Positions 9,665 to 17,820 of a DNA stretch of 64,000 nucleotides are shown one piece after another. Made by a program: the position numbers and the translations under genes. The stretch covers positions 248,001 through 312,000 of the forward strand of contig BMTH01000004.1 of NCBI GenBank assembly GCA_014649575.1. The letters run 5' to 3'. The notes below the pieces were generated by a model. The model was not told the DNA's origin. It was given only the letters and a program-made list of their open reading frames with translations, and did no database searches. The DNA comes from Streptomyces griseoincarnatus (GTDB lineage Bacteria; Actinomycetota; Actinomycetes; Streptomycetales; Streptomycetaceae). Every line of letters starts with the position of its first letter. The first letter of the stretch is position 1.

Positions 9665-10371
9665 CGGGCCACCGCCTCGGCCGACTCGGCGCGCTTGCCG
9701 CCGCCCACCGAGGTGACCAGCACCCCGAGCCGGGTCAGCTCGCCCCTGCTGGACTGCACCAGCAGGCGCATCACCAGCACGGTCAGCAGACCTTCGCTGA
9801 CCGCGAGCGGGATCTGCGTGACGGCGAAGATGGAGCCGAACTTCCCCAGCGCGCCCAGGAACCCGCTGCCCGGGTCGGGGAACGCCAGCGCGAGCTGGAC
9901 GCTGGTCACGCAGTACGTCGACAGGTCGGCGGCGAACGCGCCGCAGAAGACCGCGCCCATCAGCGGCACGCCGTACCGGCGCAGCAGCCGGTACACGCCG
10001 TACCCCGCCCAGGGGCCGACGACCGCCATGGAGAAGACGTTGGCGCCGAGCGTGGTGAGCCCGCCGTGGGCGAGCAGCAGCGCCTGGAACAGCAGGGTGA
10101 TGGTCCCGAGCACCGCCATGACCGGCGGCCGGAACAGGATCGCGCCCAGCCCCGTGCCGGTGGGGTGGGAGCAACTCCCGGTCACCGAGGGCAGTTTCAG
10201 CGCGGACAGGACGAACGTGAACGCTCCCGACGCGCCCAGCAGCAGCGTGCTCTCGGGATGCTCTCTGACGTCACGGACGAGCGACCGGGCCCCGTGGACG
10301 ACGAACGGCGCCGACGCGACGCCCCAGGCGACCGCGTGCGCCGGAGGCAGGAAACCCTCGGCAATGTGCAT
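9661..10371 (-). CDS. cbiM: Cobalt ECF transporter substrate-binding subunit CbiM
   Basis: A 236-residue membrane protein beginning [13 protein letters not shown]. This is the family hallmark, in which the N-terminal Met1-His2 backbone and side chains bind the metal. About seven hydrophobic segments follow. It is the metal-recognising S-component of the CbiMNQO cobalt importer and the first gene of the operon. It lies directly downstream of a cobalamin riboswitch, so cobalt rather than nickel is the likely substrate. A possible GAGAGG ribosome site is about 14 bases upstream of the ATG, close to the riboswitch expression platform. Confidence 0.94.
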   Translation of the reverse strand: MHIAEGFLPPAHAVAWGVASAPFVVHGARSLVRDVREHPESTLLLGASGAFTFVLSALKLPSVTGSCSHPTGTGLGAILFRPPVMAVLGTITLLFQALLLAHGGLTTLGANVFSMAVVGPWAGYGVYRLLRRYGVPLMGAVFCGAFAADLSTYCVTSVQLALAFPDPGSGFLGALGKFGSIFAVTQIPLAVSEGLLTVLVMRLLVQSSRGELTRLGVLVTSVGGGKRAESAEAVAR

Positions 10372-10399
10372 GGCTCAGCAGACCCTCTCCAGCACCTCG

Positions 10400-10600
10400 T
10401 GGATGGTTGACGCGCCTTGGCCGGTCTCCTGGCTGACGGGTACCACCGCCCGTGCTCCGCCTTCCCGGGTCCCGAAGAACCCAGTGGCTGCCCGTGAGGG
10501 CTGGAGCCGGACTTCCCGATCACAGTGGCGAGGGCCGCACCGGTATCGCACCGATTTCCCGTCACCAAGGCGTGGTGACAGTAGTCCCCGTCGCGGCCCC
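10400..10600 (-). promoter_or_regulatory. Cobalamin riboswitch (B12 element)
   Basis: Reading the minus strand, the region contains GGTGCGATACCGG and CGCCACTGTGA-type core elements. These are followed by the B12 box GCCAGGAGACCGGCC (complement of 10419-10433), in the order of the adenosylcobalamin-responsive RNA. It ends about 30 bases upstream of cbiM. In this class ligand binding masks the ribosome site or favours termination, so the transporter would be shut off when B12 is plentiful. The outer boundaries are approximate. Confidence 0.92.
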
Positions 10601-10723
10601 CTGACAAGCGGCGACGGGGGCGCGCGGAGGGCGCCCGGCGGCTCGGACTCCGGCGCGCACCTGCGCGTTCGGGCAGCGCGGCGACCGGGGTGACTGGGGG
10701 GCCTCCGTCCTGGGCAAGGTCTT

Positions 10724-10742
10724 CCTGCAACTAATATGCAGG
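10724..10742 (+). promoter_or_regulatory. Nur-box-like palindrome in front of the nikABCDE-type operon
   Basis: CCTGCA-N7-TGCAGG is a perfect dyad. Read as cTGCAA-CTAAT-aTGCAg, it matches the layout tTGCaa-N5-ttGCAA reported for the nickel-responsive Fur-family repressor Nur of Streptomyces. It is 33 bases upstream of the start codon and overlaps TAATAT, a possible -10 element. That is where a repressor would block transcription. Assignment to Nur is inference from the motif. Confidence 0.6.
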
Positions 10743-10775
10743 AGCGATTTTCCGGCAAGAGGGATGTGAGGTTCG

Positions 10776-12368
10776 ATGACGACCCGACGACGCATACGGG
10801 GTGCCGCCGCCGTGCTGGCGACGGCCGCGGCGGTCTCCGCCTGCTCGGCGCCGGGCTCCGGCACCACGGACGGCGCGGCGGCCGGCGAGTCCGTGGTGAT
10901 CGGCGTCTCCACCGAGCCCGACACCCTCAGCCCGCTCCTCGGCTACGGCAAGGACGGCAACTCCAAGCTGTTCGACGGCCTCCTCGCCCGCAAGGCCGAC
11001 ATGACCCTGGAACCCGCGCTGGCCACGGCACTTCCACGGATCACGGACGGCGGACGCACCTACACGTACACCCTGCGCAAGGGCGTGAAGTTCAGCGACG
11101 GCAAGCCGCTGACCGCGCGGGACGTCGTCTTCACGTACCGCACGGTCCTCGACGACGACACCAACAACACCGCCAGGAGCGAACTCGCGGCCGTCAAGGA
11201 CGTCCGGGCGGTGGGCGACGACACGGTCGTCTTCACCCTCCACCACCCCTACGCGCCGTTCGCCGCCCGCACGGTGCTGCCGATCGTCCCCGAACACGCC
11301 GCCGGCGGGCAGGACCCCAACACCGGCCCCTTCAACACGAAGCCCGTCGGCACCGGGCCGTACATCCTCGCCGACTGGCGCAAGGGCGAGAAGCTCACCT
11401 TCAAGGCCAACCCGCACTACTGGGGCGGCACCCCGAAGGTGAAGAAGCTCACCATGGCGATCGTCGCCGACGACGACGTCCGCGCCACCCGGCTCCGCTC
11501 CGGCGACCTCGACGGCGCGGTCCTCCCGCCCAACCTCGCCGCCACCTTCAAGAGCGACGACGACAAGAAGACCTACCGGGCCACCTCCTACGACGTCCGC
11601 GTCGTCACCCTCCCCAGCGGCAACCCCGTCACCGGTGACACCGCGATCCGCCGCGCCCTCGACCTCGCCGTCGACCGGCAGGCCATGGTCGACAAGATCC
11701 TCGACGGCGCCGGCCGCCCCGCCTACGGCCCGCTGCCCGTGGACGACCCGTGGTTCGCCAAGGACGTCGAGCGCTCGCGCGACCTCGCCGAGGCCGGCCG
11801 CGTCCTCGACGCCGCCGGCTGGACGAAGGGCGAGGACGGCATCCGCGCCAAGGACGGCCGCCCCGCCCGCTTCACGCTGTACTACCCCTCCGGCGACAAG
11901 GTCCGCCAGGACCACGCCCTGGCCTACGCCTCCGACGCCAAGAAGGCCGGCATCGACGTCCGGGTGGAGAGCGCCACCTGGGAGGTCATCGAGCCCCGCA
12001 TGCACCGGGACGCCGTCCTCGCGGGCTTCGGCAGCACCGGCGACCCCGACTTCGGGCTCTACACGATGCTGCACTCCTCCCTCGCCGGCGACGGCTTCAA
12101 CAACATGGCGCACTACGACAACCCGGCCGTCGACCGCGCCCTGGAGACGGGCCGCCGCGCCCAGGACCCCGAGGCCCGCAGGGCCGCCTACGACGCCCTC
12201 CAGCGCGCCCTCGTGAAGGACCCCGGATACACCTTCCTCACCCACATCGACCACCTGTACGTGCTCGCCGACCGCTGGAAGGGCCTCACCACCCAGACCG
12301 AACCGCACGAGCACGGCTTCGCCGCCGGCCCCTGGTGGAACGTCGAGGACTGGCAGCCCGCGGCATGA
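10776..12368 (+). CDS. Solute-binding lipoprotein, family 5 (nickel/oligopeptide type, NikA-like)
   Basis: A 530-residue extracellular lipoprotein. An Arg-rich N-terminus is followed by a lipobox with Cys23 (AVSAC). The SBP family 5 fold is clear: an EPDTLSPLL strand, the GDGKPLTARDVVFTYR-like family signature, and the duplicated alpha/beta lobes. It captures the ligand for the four downstream membrane components. Family 5 proteins bind peptides, nickel chelates or similar solutes. I favour nickel because of the Nur-like operator and the divergent cobalt importer, but the sequence does not exclude peptides. Confidence 0.85.
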   Translation: MTTRRRIRGAAAVLATAAAVSACSAPGSGTTDGAAAGESVVIGVSTEPDTLSPLLGYGKDGNSKLFDGLLARKADMTLEPALATALPRITDGGRTYTYTLRKGVKFSDGKPLTARDVVFTYRTVLDDDTNNTARSELAAVKDVRAVGDDTVVFTLHHPYAPFAARTVLPIVPEHAAGGQDPNTGPFNTKPVGTGPYILADWRKGEKLTFKANPHYWGGTPKVKKLTMAIVADDDVRATRLRSGDLDGAVLPPNLAATFKSDDDKKTYRATSYDVRVVTLPSGNPVTGDTAIRRALDLAVDRQAMVDKILDGAGRPAYGPLPVDDPWFAKDVERSRDLAEAGRVLDAAGWTKGEDGIRAKDGRPARFTLYYPSGDKVRQDHALAYASDAKKAGIDVRVESATWEVIEPRMHRDAVLAGFGSTGDPDFGLYTMLHSSLAGDGFNNMAHYDNPAVDRALETGRRAQDPEARRAAYDALQRALVKDPGYTFLTHIDHLYVLADRWKGLTTQTEPHEHGFAAGPWWNVEDWQPAA

Positions 12369-13357
12369 CCCACGCCCCCTGGCGCCCCATGGCACGGCTC
12401 ACGGCGCGCCGCGCGCTGTACGCCGTGCCGGTGCTCCTCGTCGTCACCTTCGGCGTGTTCGCCGTCGCCGCCGCCTCCCCGTTCGACCCGGTGAAGGCGT
12501 ACGCGGGCACCGCCGCGCTCGGCGCCGACCAGGAGACCCTGGACCGGCTGCGGGAGAACCTCGGCGCGGACCGGCCGTTCACCGCCCGCTGGTGGGACTG
12601 GCTGACCTCCGCCCTCGGCGGCGACTTCGGCCAGTCCGCGGTCATGCGCCAGCCGGTGGCCGAGGTCATCGGCGAACGGCTGCTGTGGTCCACGCTGTTG
12701 TGCGCCGTCGCGTTCGCCGCGGCCGTACTGCTCGGCACGGTCCTCGGCGTGCTCGCGGCCCGCCGCCCCGGCTCCCTCGTGGACCGCGCGGTCACCTCCG
12801 CCGCGTACGTCCTGGAGGCAGCCCCGGTCTTCTGGATCGCGCTGCTCGCGGTGTGGCTGTTCGCCCTCCAGCTGGACGTCCTCCCGGCGGGCGGCCTCAC
12901 CGACACCGGCAGCGACCGGGTCACCTTCGGAGGCCTGATCGAGCACCTGGCCCTCCCCGCCGGCGTCCTCGCCGTCTCCCAGCTGCCCTGGTTCACCCTC
13001 TACGTCCGTCAGGGCGTCGGCGACGCCCTCGCGGAGGATCCCGTGCGCGGGGCGAGGGCACGCGGCCTGAGCGAACGCACCGTGCTGCTCGGCCACGCCC
13101 TGCGCTCCGGGCTGCTGCCGGTGCTGACCCTCATCGGCTCCCGGGTGCCGGAACTCATCACCGGCGCCCTGCTGGTGGAGACCGTCTTCAGCTGGCCCGG
13201 CATCGCCTCGGCCACGGTGGAGGCGGCCACGGCGGTCGACTTCCCGCTGCTCGCCGCGCTGACCACGCTCGCCACCGCCGCCGTCCTCGCCGGCAACCTG
13301 CTCGCCGACCTGCTCTACGGGCTGATCGACCCGAGAGTGAAGCTGGAGGAGATGTGA
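12365..13357 (+). CDS. ABC transporter permease, DppB/NikB type
   Basis: A 330-residue inner-membrane permease with six predicted helices. It has the binding-protein-dependent EAA-like loop around residues 215-240 (AEDPVRGARARGLSERTVLLGH) that docks the ATPase. The N-terminal hydrophobic segment and long first periplasmic loop are those of DppB/NikB. The ATG overlaps the stop of the binding-protein gene (ATGA). The second ATG at 12389 is an alternative start that gives a more usual N-terminus. It pairs with the next permease. Confidence 0.88.
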   Translation: MTHAPWRPMARLTARRALYAVPVLLVVTFGVFAVAAASPFDPVKAYAGTAALGADQETLDRLRENLGADRPFTARWWDWLTSALGGDFGQSAVMRQPVAEVIGERLLWSTLLCAVAFAAAVLLGTVLGVLAARRPGSLVDRAVTSAAYVLEAAPVFWIALLAVWLFALQLDVLPAGGLTDTGSDRVTFGGLIEHLALPAGVLAVSQLPWFTLYVRQGVGDALAEDPVRGARARGLSERTVLLGHALRSGLLPVLTLIGSRVPELITGALLVETVFSWPGIASATVEAATAVDFPLLAALTTLATAAVLAGNLLADLLYGLIDPRVKLEEM

Positions 13358-14244
13358 CGACCGACGTCGACGTGGCGGACAGGAAGCCGGCCTGGCGCGC
13401 GCACGGCGCCGCCCGCCGCTCCACGCACGTCCTGCGGCTGCGTGTCTCCGCCGCCCTGGTCGCCGTGACGGTGCTGGCCGTGCTGCTGGTCCCGCCGCTG
13501 GTCCAGCTCGACCAGCAGGCCGTCGACCTCGCCGCCAAGCTTCGACCGCCCAGCTGGGCACACCCGTTCGGCACCGACGACGTGGGCCGCGACCTCCTGC
13601 TGCGCTGCGTCTACGGACTGCGCGTTTCCCTGCTGGTGGGCGTGGTGGCCGCGCTCACCGCCACGGTGATCGGCACGGCGGTGGGAGCCGCCGCCGGGGC
13701 CCTCGGCGGCTGGGCCGACCGCCTGGTCATGCGCCTGGTCGACACCCTGTCCTCCGTGCCGCACCTGCTGCTCGGCATCTTCATCGTGGCCATGTTCCGT
13801 CCGGGCGTCTGGCCGGTGGTGATCTCCGTCGCCCTCACGCACTGGCTGTCCACCGCGCGCATCGTCCGCGCGGAGGTGCTGTCGCTGCGGTCCCGGCCGT
13901 TCGTCGACGCGGCCGTCTCCGGCGGGGCGAGCCGGTGGCGGGTGACCGTACGCCACCTGCTGCCCGGCGTGCTGCCGCAGGCCGGTCTCGCCGCCGTGCT
14001 GATGGTCCCGCACGCCATGTGGCACGAGTCGGCCCTGTCCTTCCTGGGACTCGGCCTGCCCACCCACACCGCGAGCCTCGGCACGCTGATCCAGGGCGCC
14101 CGGGGCTCCCTCCTCGCCGGCCAGTGGTGGCCCACCCTCTTCCCGGGCCTGTTCCTGATCCTCCCCACCCTGGCGATCGCCGGCCTGGCGGGCGTCTGGC
14201 GCGAACGGATCAACCCCCGCCGCCGATCGGAGCTGATGCTGTGA
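13354..14244 (+). CDS. ABC transporter permease, DppC/NikC type
   Basis: A 296-residue permease. It has the DppC/NikC hallmark HPFGTDDVGRDLL between the first two helices, four or five further helices and an EAA loop (FVDAAVSGGASRWRVTVRHLLPG). It forms the transmembrane channel with the DppB/NikB-like partner. The GTG start overlaps the previous stop (GTGA). Confidence 0.9.
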   Translation: MTTDVDVADRKPAWRAHGAARRSTHVLRLRVSAALVAVTVLAVLLVPPLVQLDQQAVDLAAKLRPPSWAHPFGTDDVGRDLLLRCVYGLRVSLLVGVVAALTATVIGTAVGAAAGALGGWADRLVMRLVDTLSSVPHLLLGIFIVAMFRPGVWPVVISVALTHWLSTARIVRAEVLSLRSRPFVDAAVSGGASRWRVTVRHLLPGVLPQAGLAAVLMVPHAMWHESALSFLGLGLPTHTASLGTLIQGARGSLLAGQWWPTLFPGLFLILPTLAIAGLAGVWRERINPRRRSELML

Positions 14245-15230
14245 CACCCGAGCCCCTGCTCTCGGTACGCGACCTGTCCGTCCGCTTCCTGCTCCCGGGA
14301 GGGCGCCGCGTCGACGCCGTGTCCGACGCGTCGTTCGACGTCGCCCCGGGGGAGTGCCTCGCGCTCATCGGGGAGAGCGGGTGCGGCAAGTCCGTGCTGG
14401 CGTCCGCCCTGCTCGGCCTGCTCCCGGCCAACGCGCGCACCGCCGGCCACGCCCACCTGGGCGACCTCGACCTGCTCACGGCGGACGAACCCACCCTCGC
14501 CCGCACCGTACGCGGGCGCCGTGTCGGTCTGGTCCCGCAGTCACCTGCGGCGCACCTCACCCCCGTGCGCACGATCCGCTCGCACATCGAGGAGACGGTC
14601 ACCCGCCTCACCGGTGTCCGCGGCCGCTCCGCCCGCCGCAAGGCGGCCGAACAGGCCTCGCTGCGTGCCGAGTTCCCCCTGGACCACCTCGACCGGCACC
14701 CGCACGAACTGTCCGGCGGGCTGGCCCAGCGCGCCGCGACCGCACTCGCGCTGATCGGCGACGCCCCGCTGCTGCTCGCCGACGAACCGACCACCGGCCT
14801 GGACCGCGACCTGGTGGACCGCACGGTCGACGAACTGCGCCGCCACGTGGACGACGGCCACGCCCTGCTGATGATCACGCACGACCTGGCCGCCGCCGAG
14901 CGCATCGCCGACCGCGTCGCGGTCATGTACGCGGGCCGCATCGTCGAACTGACCGACGCGGGCGCCTTCTTCGGCTCCCCGGGCCCGCGCCACCCCTACA
15001 GCCGCGGCCTGCTGGAGGCGCTCCCCGAGCGGTCCTTCACACCCGTCCCCGGCCTGCCCCCGGAACTGGGCAGTCTCCCCGAGGGCTGCGCCTTCGCCCC
15101 CCGCTGCGACCGCGCGACGGACATCTGCGGCGCGCTGCCGTTCTTCGAGAACACCGTCGCCTGCCACCACCCGGTACCGGCCCCCGCCGCCCCTCACGCG
15201 ACCCGTACCCCGGAGGACACCCGTGCTTGA
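14241..15230 (+). CDS. ABC transporter ATPase, DppD/NikD type
   Basis: A 329-residue ATPase. Walker A is GESGCGKS (near residue 43), the signature is LSGGLAQR, Walker B is LLLADEPTTG and the H-loop is ITHD. The C-terminal ~85 residues form the oligopeptide/dipeptide transporter extension, with RHPYSRGLLEALP and four cysteines in a CAFAPRC...CGALP...C pattern. In this family such cysteines can ligate an iron-sulphur cluster. The GTG start overlaps the preceding stop. Confidence 0.9.
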   Translation: MTPEPLLSVRDLSVRFLLPGGRRVDAVSDASFDVAPGECLALIGESGCGKSVLASALLGLLPANARTAGHAHLGDLDLLTADEPTLARTVRGRRVGLVPQSPAAHLTPVRTIRSHIEETVTRLTGVRGRSARRKAAEQASLRAEFPLDHLDRHPHELSGGLAQRAATALALIGDAPLLLADEPTTGLDRDLVDRTVDELRRHVDDGHALLMITHDLAAAERIADRVAVMYAGRIVELTDAGAFFGSPGPRHPYSRGLLEALPERSFTPVPGLPPELGSLPEGCAFAPRCDRATDICGALPFFENTVACHHPVPAPAAPHATRTPEDTRA

Positions 15231-15882
15231 GCTGCGCGCCGTCACCGCCGGCTACGACCGCCGCGCCCCCGTCGTCCGCGACGCGCACCTCACCGTCGCC
15301 CCGGGCGAGGCGGTGGGCCTGCTCGGCCCCAGCGGCTGCGGGAAGTCGACCCTCGCCCGGGTCGCCGCGCTGCTGCACCGGCCGGACGCCGGGGAGGTCG
15401 TCCTCGACGGCACGCCCGTCCGCGGTTTCCGGCACCGCGCCCCCCGCGAACAGCGCACCGCGATCGGCGTGGTCTTCCAGCAGCCCCGCCTCGCCGCCGA
15501 CCCCCGGCTGCGCCTCGCCGACCTGATCGCCGAACCCCTCCGGGCGACGGGCCGGCGCGCCTCGGCCGCCGACCGCGTGCGGGAACTGGCCGGCACCGTG
15601 GGCCTCACCCCGGACCTGCTCGGCCGCCGCCCGCACGAGGTGAGCGACGGCCAGCTGCAACGCGCGTGCCTGGCGCGGGCGTTGTCCCTGAGGCCCCGCT
15701 GGCTGGTGTGCGACGAGATGACGGCGATGCTCGACGCGTCGACCACGGCCGCGCTGGTGCGGGTCGTGGAGGACTACCGCGCGTCGACGGGCGCGGGCCT
15801 GCTGTCGGTCGGCCACGACCGCACCCTGCTGACCCGCTGGTGCGACCGTACGGTGCCCTGGGAGGCGGTGGCCGCGGGCTGA
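15223..15882 (+). CDS. ABC transporter ATPase, DppF/NikE type (short)
   Basis: A 219-residue ATPase with GPSGCGKST, the signature VSDGQLQR and a Walker B segment WLVCDEMT. It lacks the C-terminal oligopeptide extension that its partner carries and is shorter than most DppF proteins, which is usual for NikE-like partners. The GTG start overlaps the previous gene by 8 bases. It ends the five-gene operon, which meets the leftward lipoprotein gene 37 bases later. Confidence 0.88.
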   Translation: MLELRAVTAGYDRRAPVVRDAHLTVAPGEAVGLLGPSGCGKSTLARVAALLHRPDAGEVVLDGTPVRGFRHRAPREQRTAIGVVFQQPRLAADPRLRLADLIAEPLRATGRRASAADRVRELAGTVGLTPDLLGRRPHEVSDGQLQRACLARALSLRPRWLVCDEMTAMLDASTTAALVRVVEDYRASTGAGLLSVGHDRTLLTRWCDRTVPWEAVAAG

Positions 15883-15919
15883 GGCCCGGGCGGCCCGGGT
15901 CCGCCTCCGGGGGAACGGG

Positions 15920-17032
15920 TCACCACATCTGGACGTCGCCCGCGAGGTCTCCCTCCTCGAACGAGGCGTCCCCGAACTCCTCGTCGGCGACTGCCCCGCC
16001 GAAGGCGCCGGAGAGCATGCTGGTCATCAGTTCCTCGATGTTCAGCTCGGTCGCCCCGGCGGGCGCCTCGGGCTTCTCGCCCTCGCTCACGCGCAGCACC
16101 AGCGCGAACTTCTTGACCTTCGCCGTCTCCGCCAGCTTGGCGAGATCGACGGACACCTCGGTCAGCTCGCCGTTCTTCAGCGTGAAGTCGGCGCTGACCT
16201 TCTTGTTCGGGGCGTCCGCGAAGTCCTTGGCGGTGGGCAGCTCGTCCCCGATCGGCAGGTCGTTCCGCAGCGGCTTCAGCGCCTCGAACATCTCGGTCAC
16301 CAGCGTGCGGAACGGCGCGGTCGCCTTGATGTGCTCGGTGCCGTCCGAACCGCCGGAGGTGGTGAAGTCGACGTTCTCGGCGACGGCCTTCTTCAGCGCG
16401 TCCGTCAGCTTCTTCTGCGTCTTGGCGTCGAGGCTGGGCTCGGCGGACGGCTCCTCCGCCCCGAGGCCCTCCGCGCCGGACATGTTCTTGCCGGTCTCCT
16501 CCATCTCCTTCTTGGAGAGCTTGATCCACTCGCCGGCGAGGAGCTTCTTGAACGCCCCCGCCTCCGGAGGCAGTTCACTGGCCGGCGGCAGCGGGCTGCC
16601 CGACATCTCGCCGAGCGTCGCGGCGTCGACACGGGCGTAGATCCAGTCCCCGACCAGCCGGTACTCGAGGAGGGCGCCGTCCGGACCGCTGAGCTTCATC
16701 GCCATCGCCGTGAAGTCCTTCTCCTCGGACTCCTTGATGGGCTTCTTCGAGTGCATGGAGACGCTGATCGTCCCTTCGCTGAGCAACTCGGCGATCTCGG
16801 CGGGCATCTCCTCGCCCGGCTCCGACTGCTCGGCGTCCAGCGCCATCAGCGACTTCGCGTCGGTGTCGAGGTCCAGCTCGAAGGCGATCGAACGCTCCTC
16901 GCCGAGCTTCTCGAAGGCGTTGTCCAGCTTCTGTCCGGCGGACAGGTTCTCCACGGTGCCGCAGGCGGCGGTGCCGGCGAGGACCATGCCGGCGACGGCG
17001 GTGGTGGTCAGGGTCTTGCGCAGGGCGAAAAT
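15920..17032 (-). CDS. Secreted lipoprotein of unknown function, probable ATT start
   Basis: About 370 residues. A short basic N-terminus, a hydrophobic segment and a lipobox (GTAAC, Cys24) mark a lipoprotein. The rest is acidic with alternating strands and helices, like the LolA/LppX-type antiparallel-sheet lipid-binding folds, but I do not recognise a named family. Start choice: a perfect AAGGAG (17044-17039) lies 6 bases from an in-frame ATT at 17032-17030. No in-frame ATG, GTG or TTG lies in a sensible position. CTG at 17023 is possible but too far from the ribosome site. Upstream ATG extensions would bury the signal peptide. It is convergent with the nik-type operon. Confidence 0.7.
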   Translation of the reverse strand: MFALRKTLTTTAVAGMVLAGTAACGTVENLSAGQKLDNAFEKLGEERSIAFELDLDTDAKSLMALDAEQSEPGEEMPAEIAELLSEGTISVSMHSKKPIKESEEKDFTAMAMKLSGPDGALLEYRLVGDWIYARVDAATLGEMSGSPLPPASELPPEAGAFKKLLAGEWIKLSKKEMEETGKNMSGAEGLGAEEPSAEPSLDAKTQKKLTDALKKAVAENVDFTTSGGSDGTEHIKATAPFRTLVTEMFEALKPLRNDLPIGDELPTAKDFADAPNKKVSADFTLKNGELTEVSVDLAKLAETAKVKKFALVLRVSEGEKPEAPAGATELNIEELMTSMLSGAFGGAVADEEFGDASFEEGDLAGDVQMW

Positions 17033-17186
17033 GACGATCTCCTTGTCAAGCGACCGGTCTGGTCGACATATCAGACGACCGAACAAGTCGAACGGTTGTA
17101 TGGCAAAAGCAAGTTCACCGGAGAAAGCGCGCACGGATGCGGCCCGCGCCCGACTCACCGGCCCGCACGCAGGGAAGAACCGGACC

Positions 17187-17696
17187 ATGTCCACTCACAC
17201 CACGGCCGCCGGAGGAGTCCAGGTCTGCTCCCTCAAACGGGACACTCCGCAGACGATCCCGGCGAACAGTCCGTACACGGTCATCCGGTTCCCCTTCGGG
17301 TCCGCCGAGTCCAGTGACGCCTTCGCCATGCACCAGGTCAACCAGCCCGACGGTTACGTGATCACCAACTGGGACTCCGACCCCCGCTCCGGCCTGATAT
17401 GGCCCAGCGTGACCGGCTGGGGCACCCTCTACGCGATGATCCAGTGGGAGGCCGGCGCCTACGACGAACTCCGTGACCAGTTCGTCCGCGACCCTCTCGG
17501 TCTCACCCCCAACCCCAATGACACCACGGCCACGGAACACCGGCCGCCCAGCCCCGGCATGCAGTGCTGGACCAAGAGCTGGGGCATCTTCGTGGACCCG
17601 GCCGTCCCCCTCGCCGTACGCGCCACCCATGACGACAGCGTGGCGCGCAAGATCGTGCTGGCGGAGTTCAAGCTGGTGATCCACGAGGCCGCCTGA
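17187..17696 (+). CDS. Conserved-looking hypothetical protein
   Basis: A 169-residue protein without signal peptide or membrane segment. It is rich in Trp, Pro and Asp and contains one pair of cysteines far apart. High GC at third positions and a GGGAAG ribosome site upstream of the ATG support real coding. I do not recognise the family. It stands alone between a divergent lipoprotein gene and a repeat followed by a convergent SUKH gene. The 150-base divergent gap to the lipoprotein gene probably holds both promoters. Confidence 0.65.
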   Translation: MSTHTTAAGGVQVCSLKRDTPQTIPANSPYTVIRFPFGSAESSDAFAMHQVNQPDGYVITNWDSDPRSGLIWPSVTGWGTLYAMIQWEAGAYDELRDQFVRDPLGLTPNPNDTTATEHRPPSPGMQCWTKSWGIFVDPAVPLAVRATHDDSVARKIVLAEFKLVIHEAA

Positions 17697-17700
17697 CACA

Positions 17701-17762
17701 CCCGGCGTGACGTGCCCCCGGCCGGGACCGCCCCCGGCGTGACGTGCCCGGCCGGGACCGCC
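17701..17762. repeat. Two-copy direct repeat of about 31 bp
   Basis: Two adjacent copies (17701-17732 and 17733-17762) share CCCGGCGTGACGTGCCC and GGCCGGGACCGCC and differ by two C residues. Short GGCCGGGACC/CCGGCC segments could form weak hairpins between the two convergent genes. No function is known. Confidence 0.8.
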
Positions 17763-17820
17763 CCGTCGGGGACTGGCGCCGACCGGGGCCGTTCCCGGCC
17801 GTGACCATCCCTGGCCGGGG

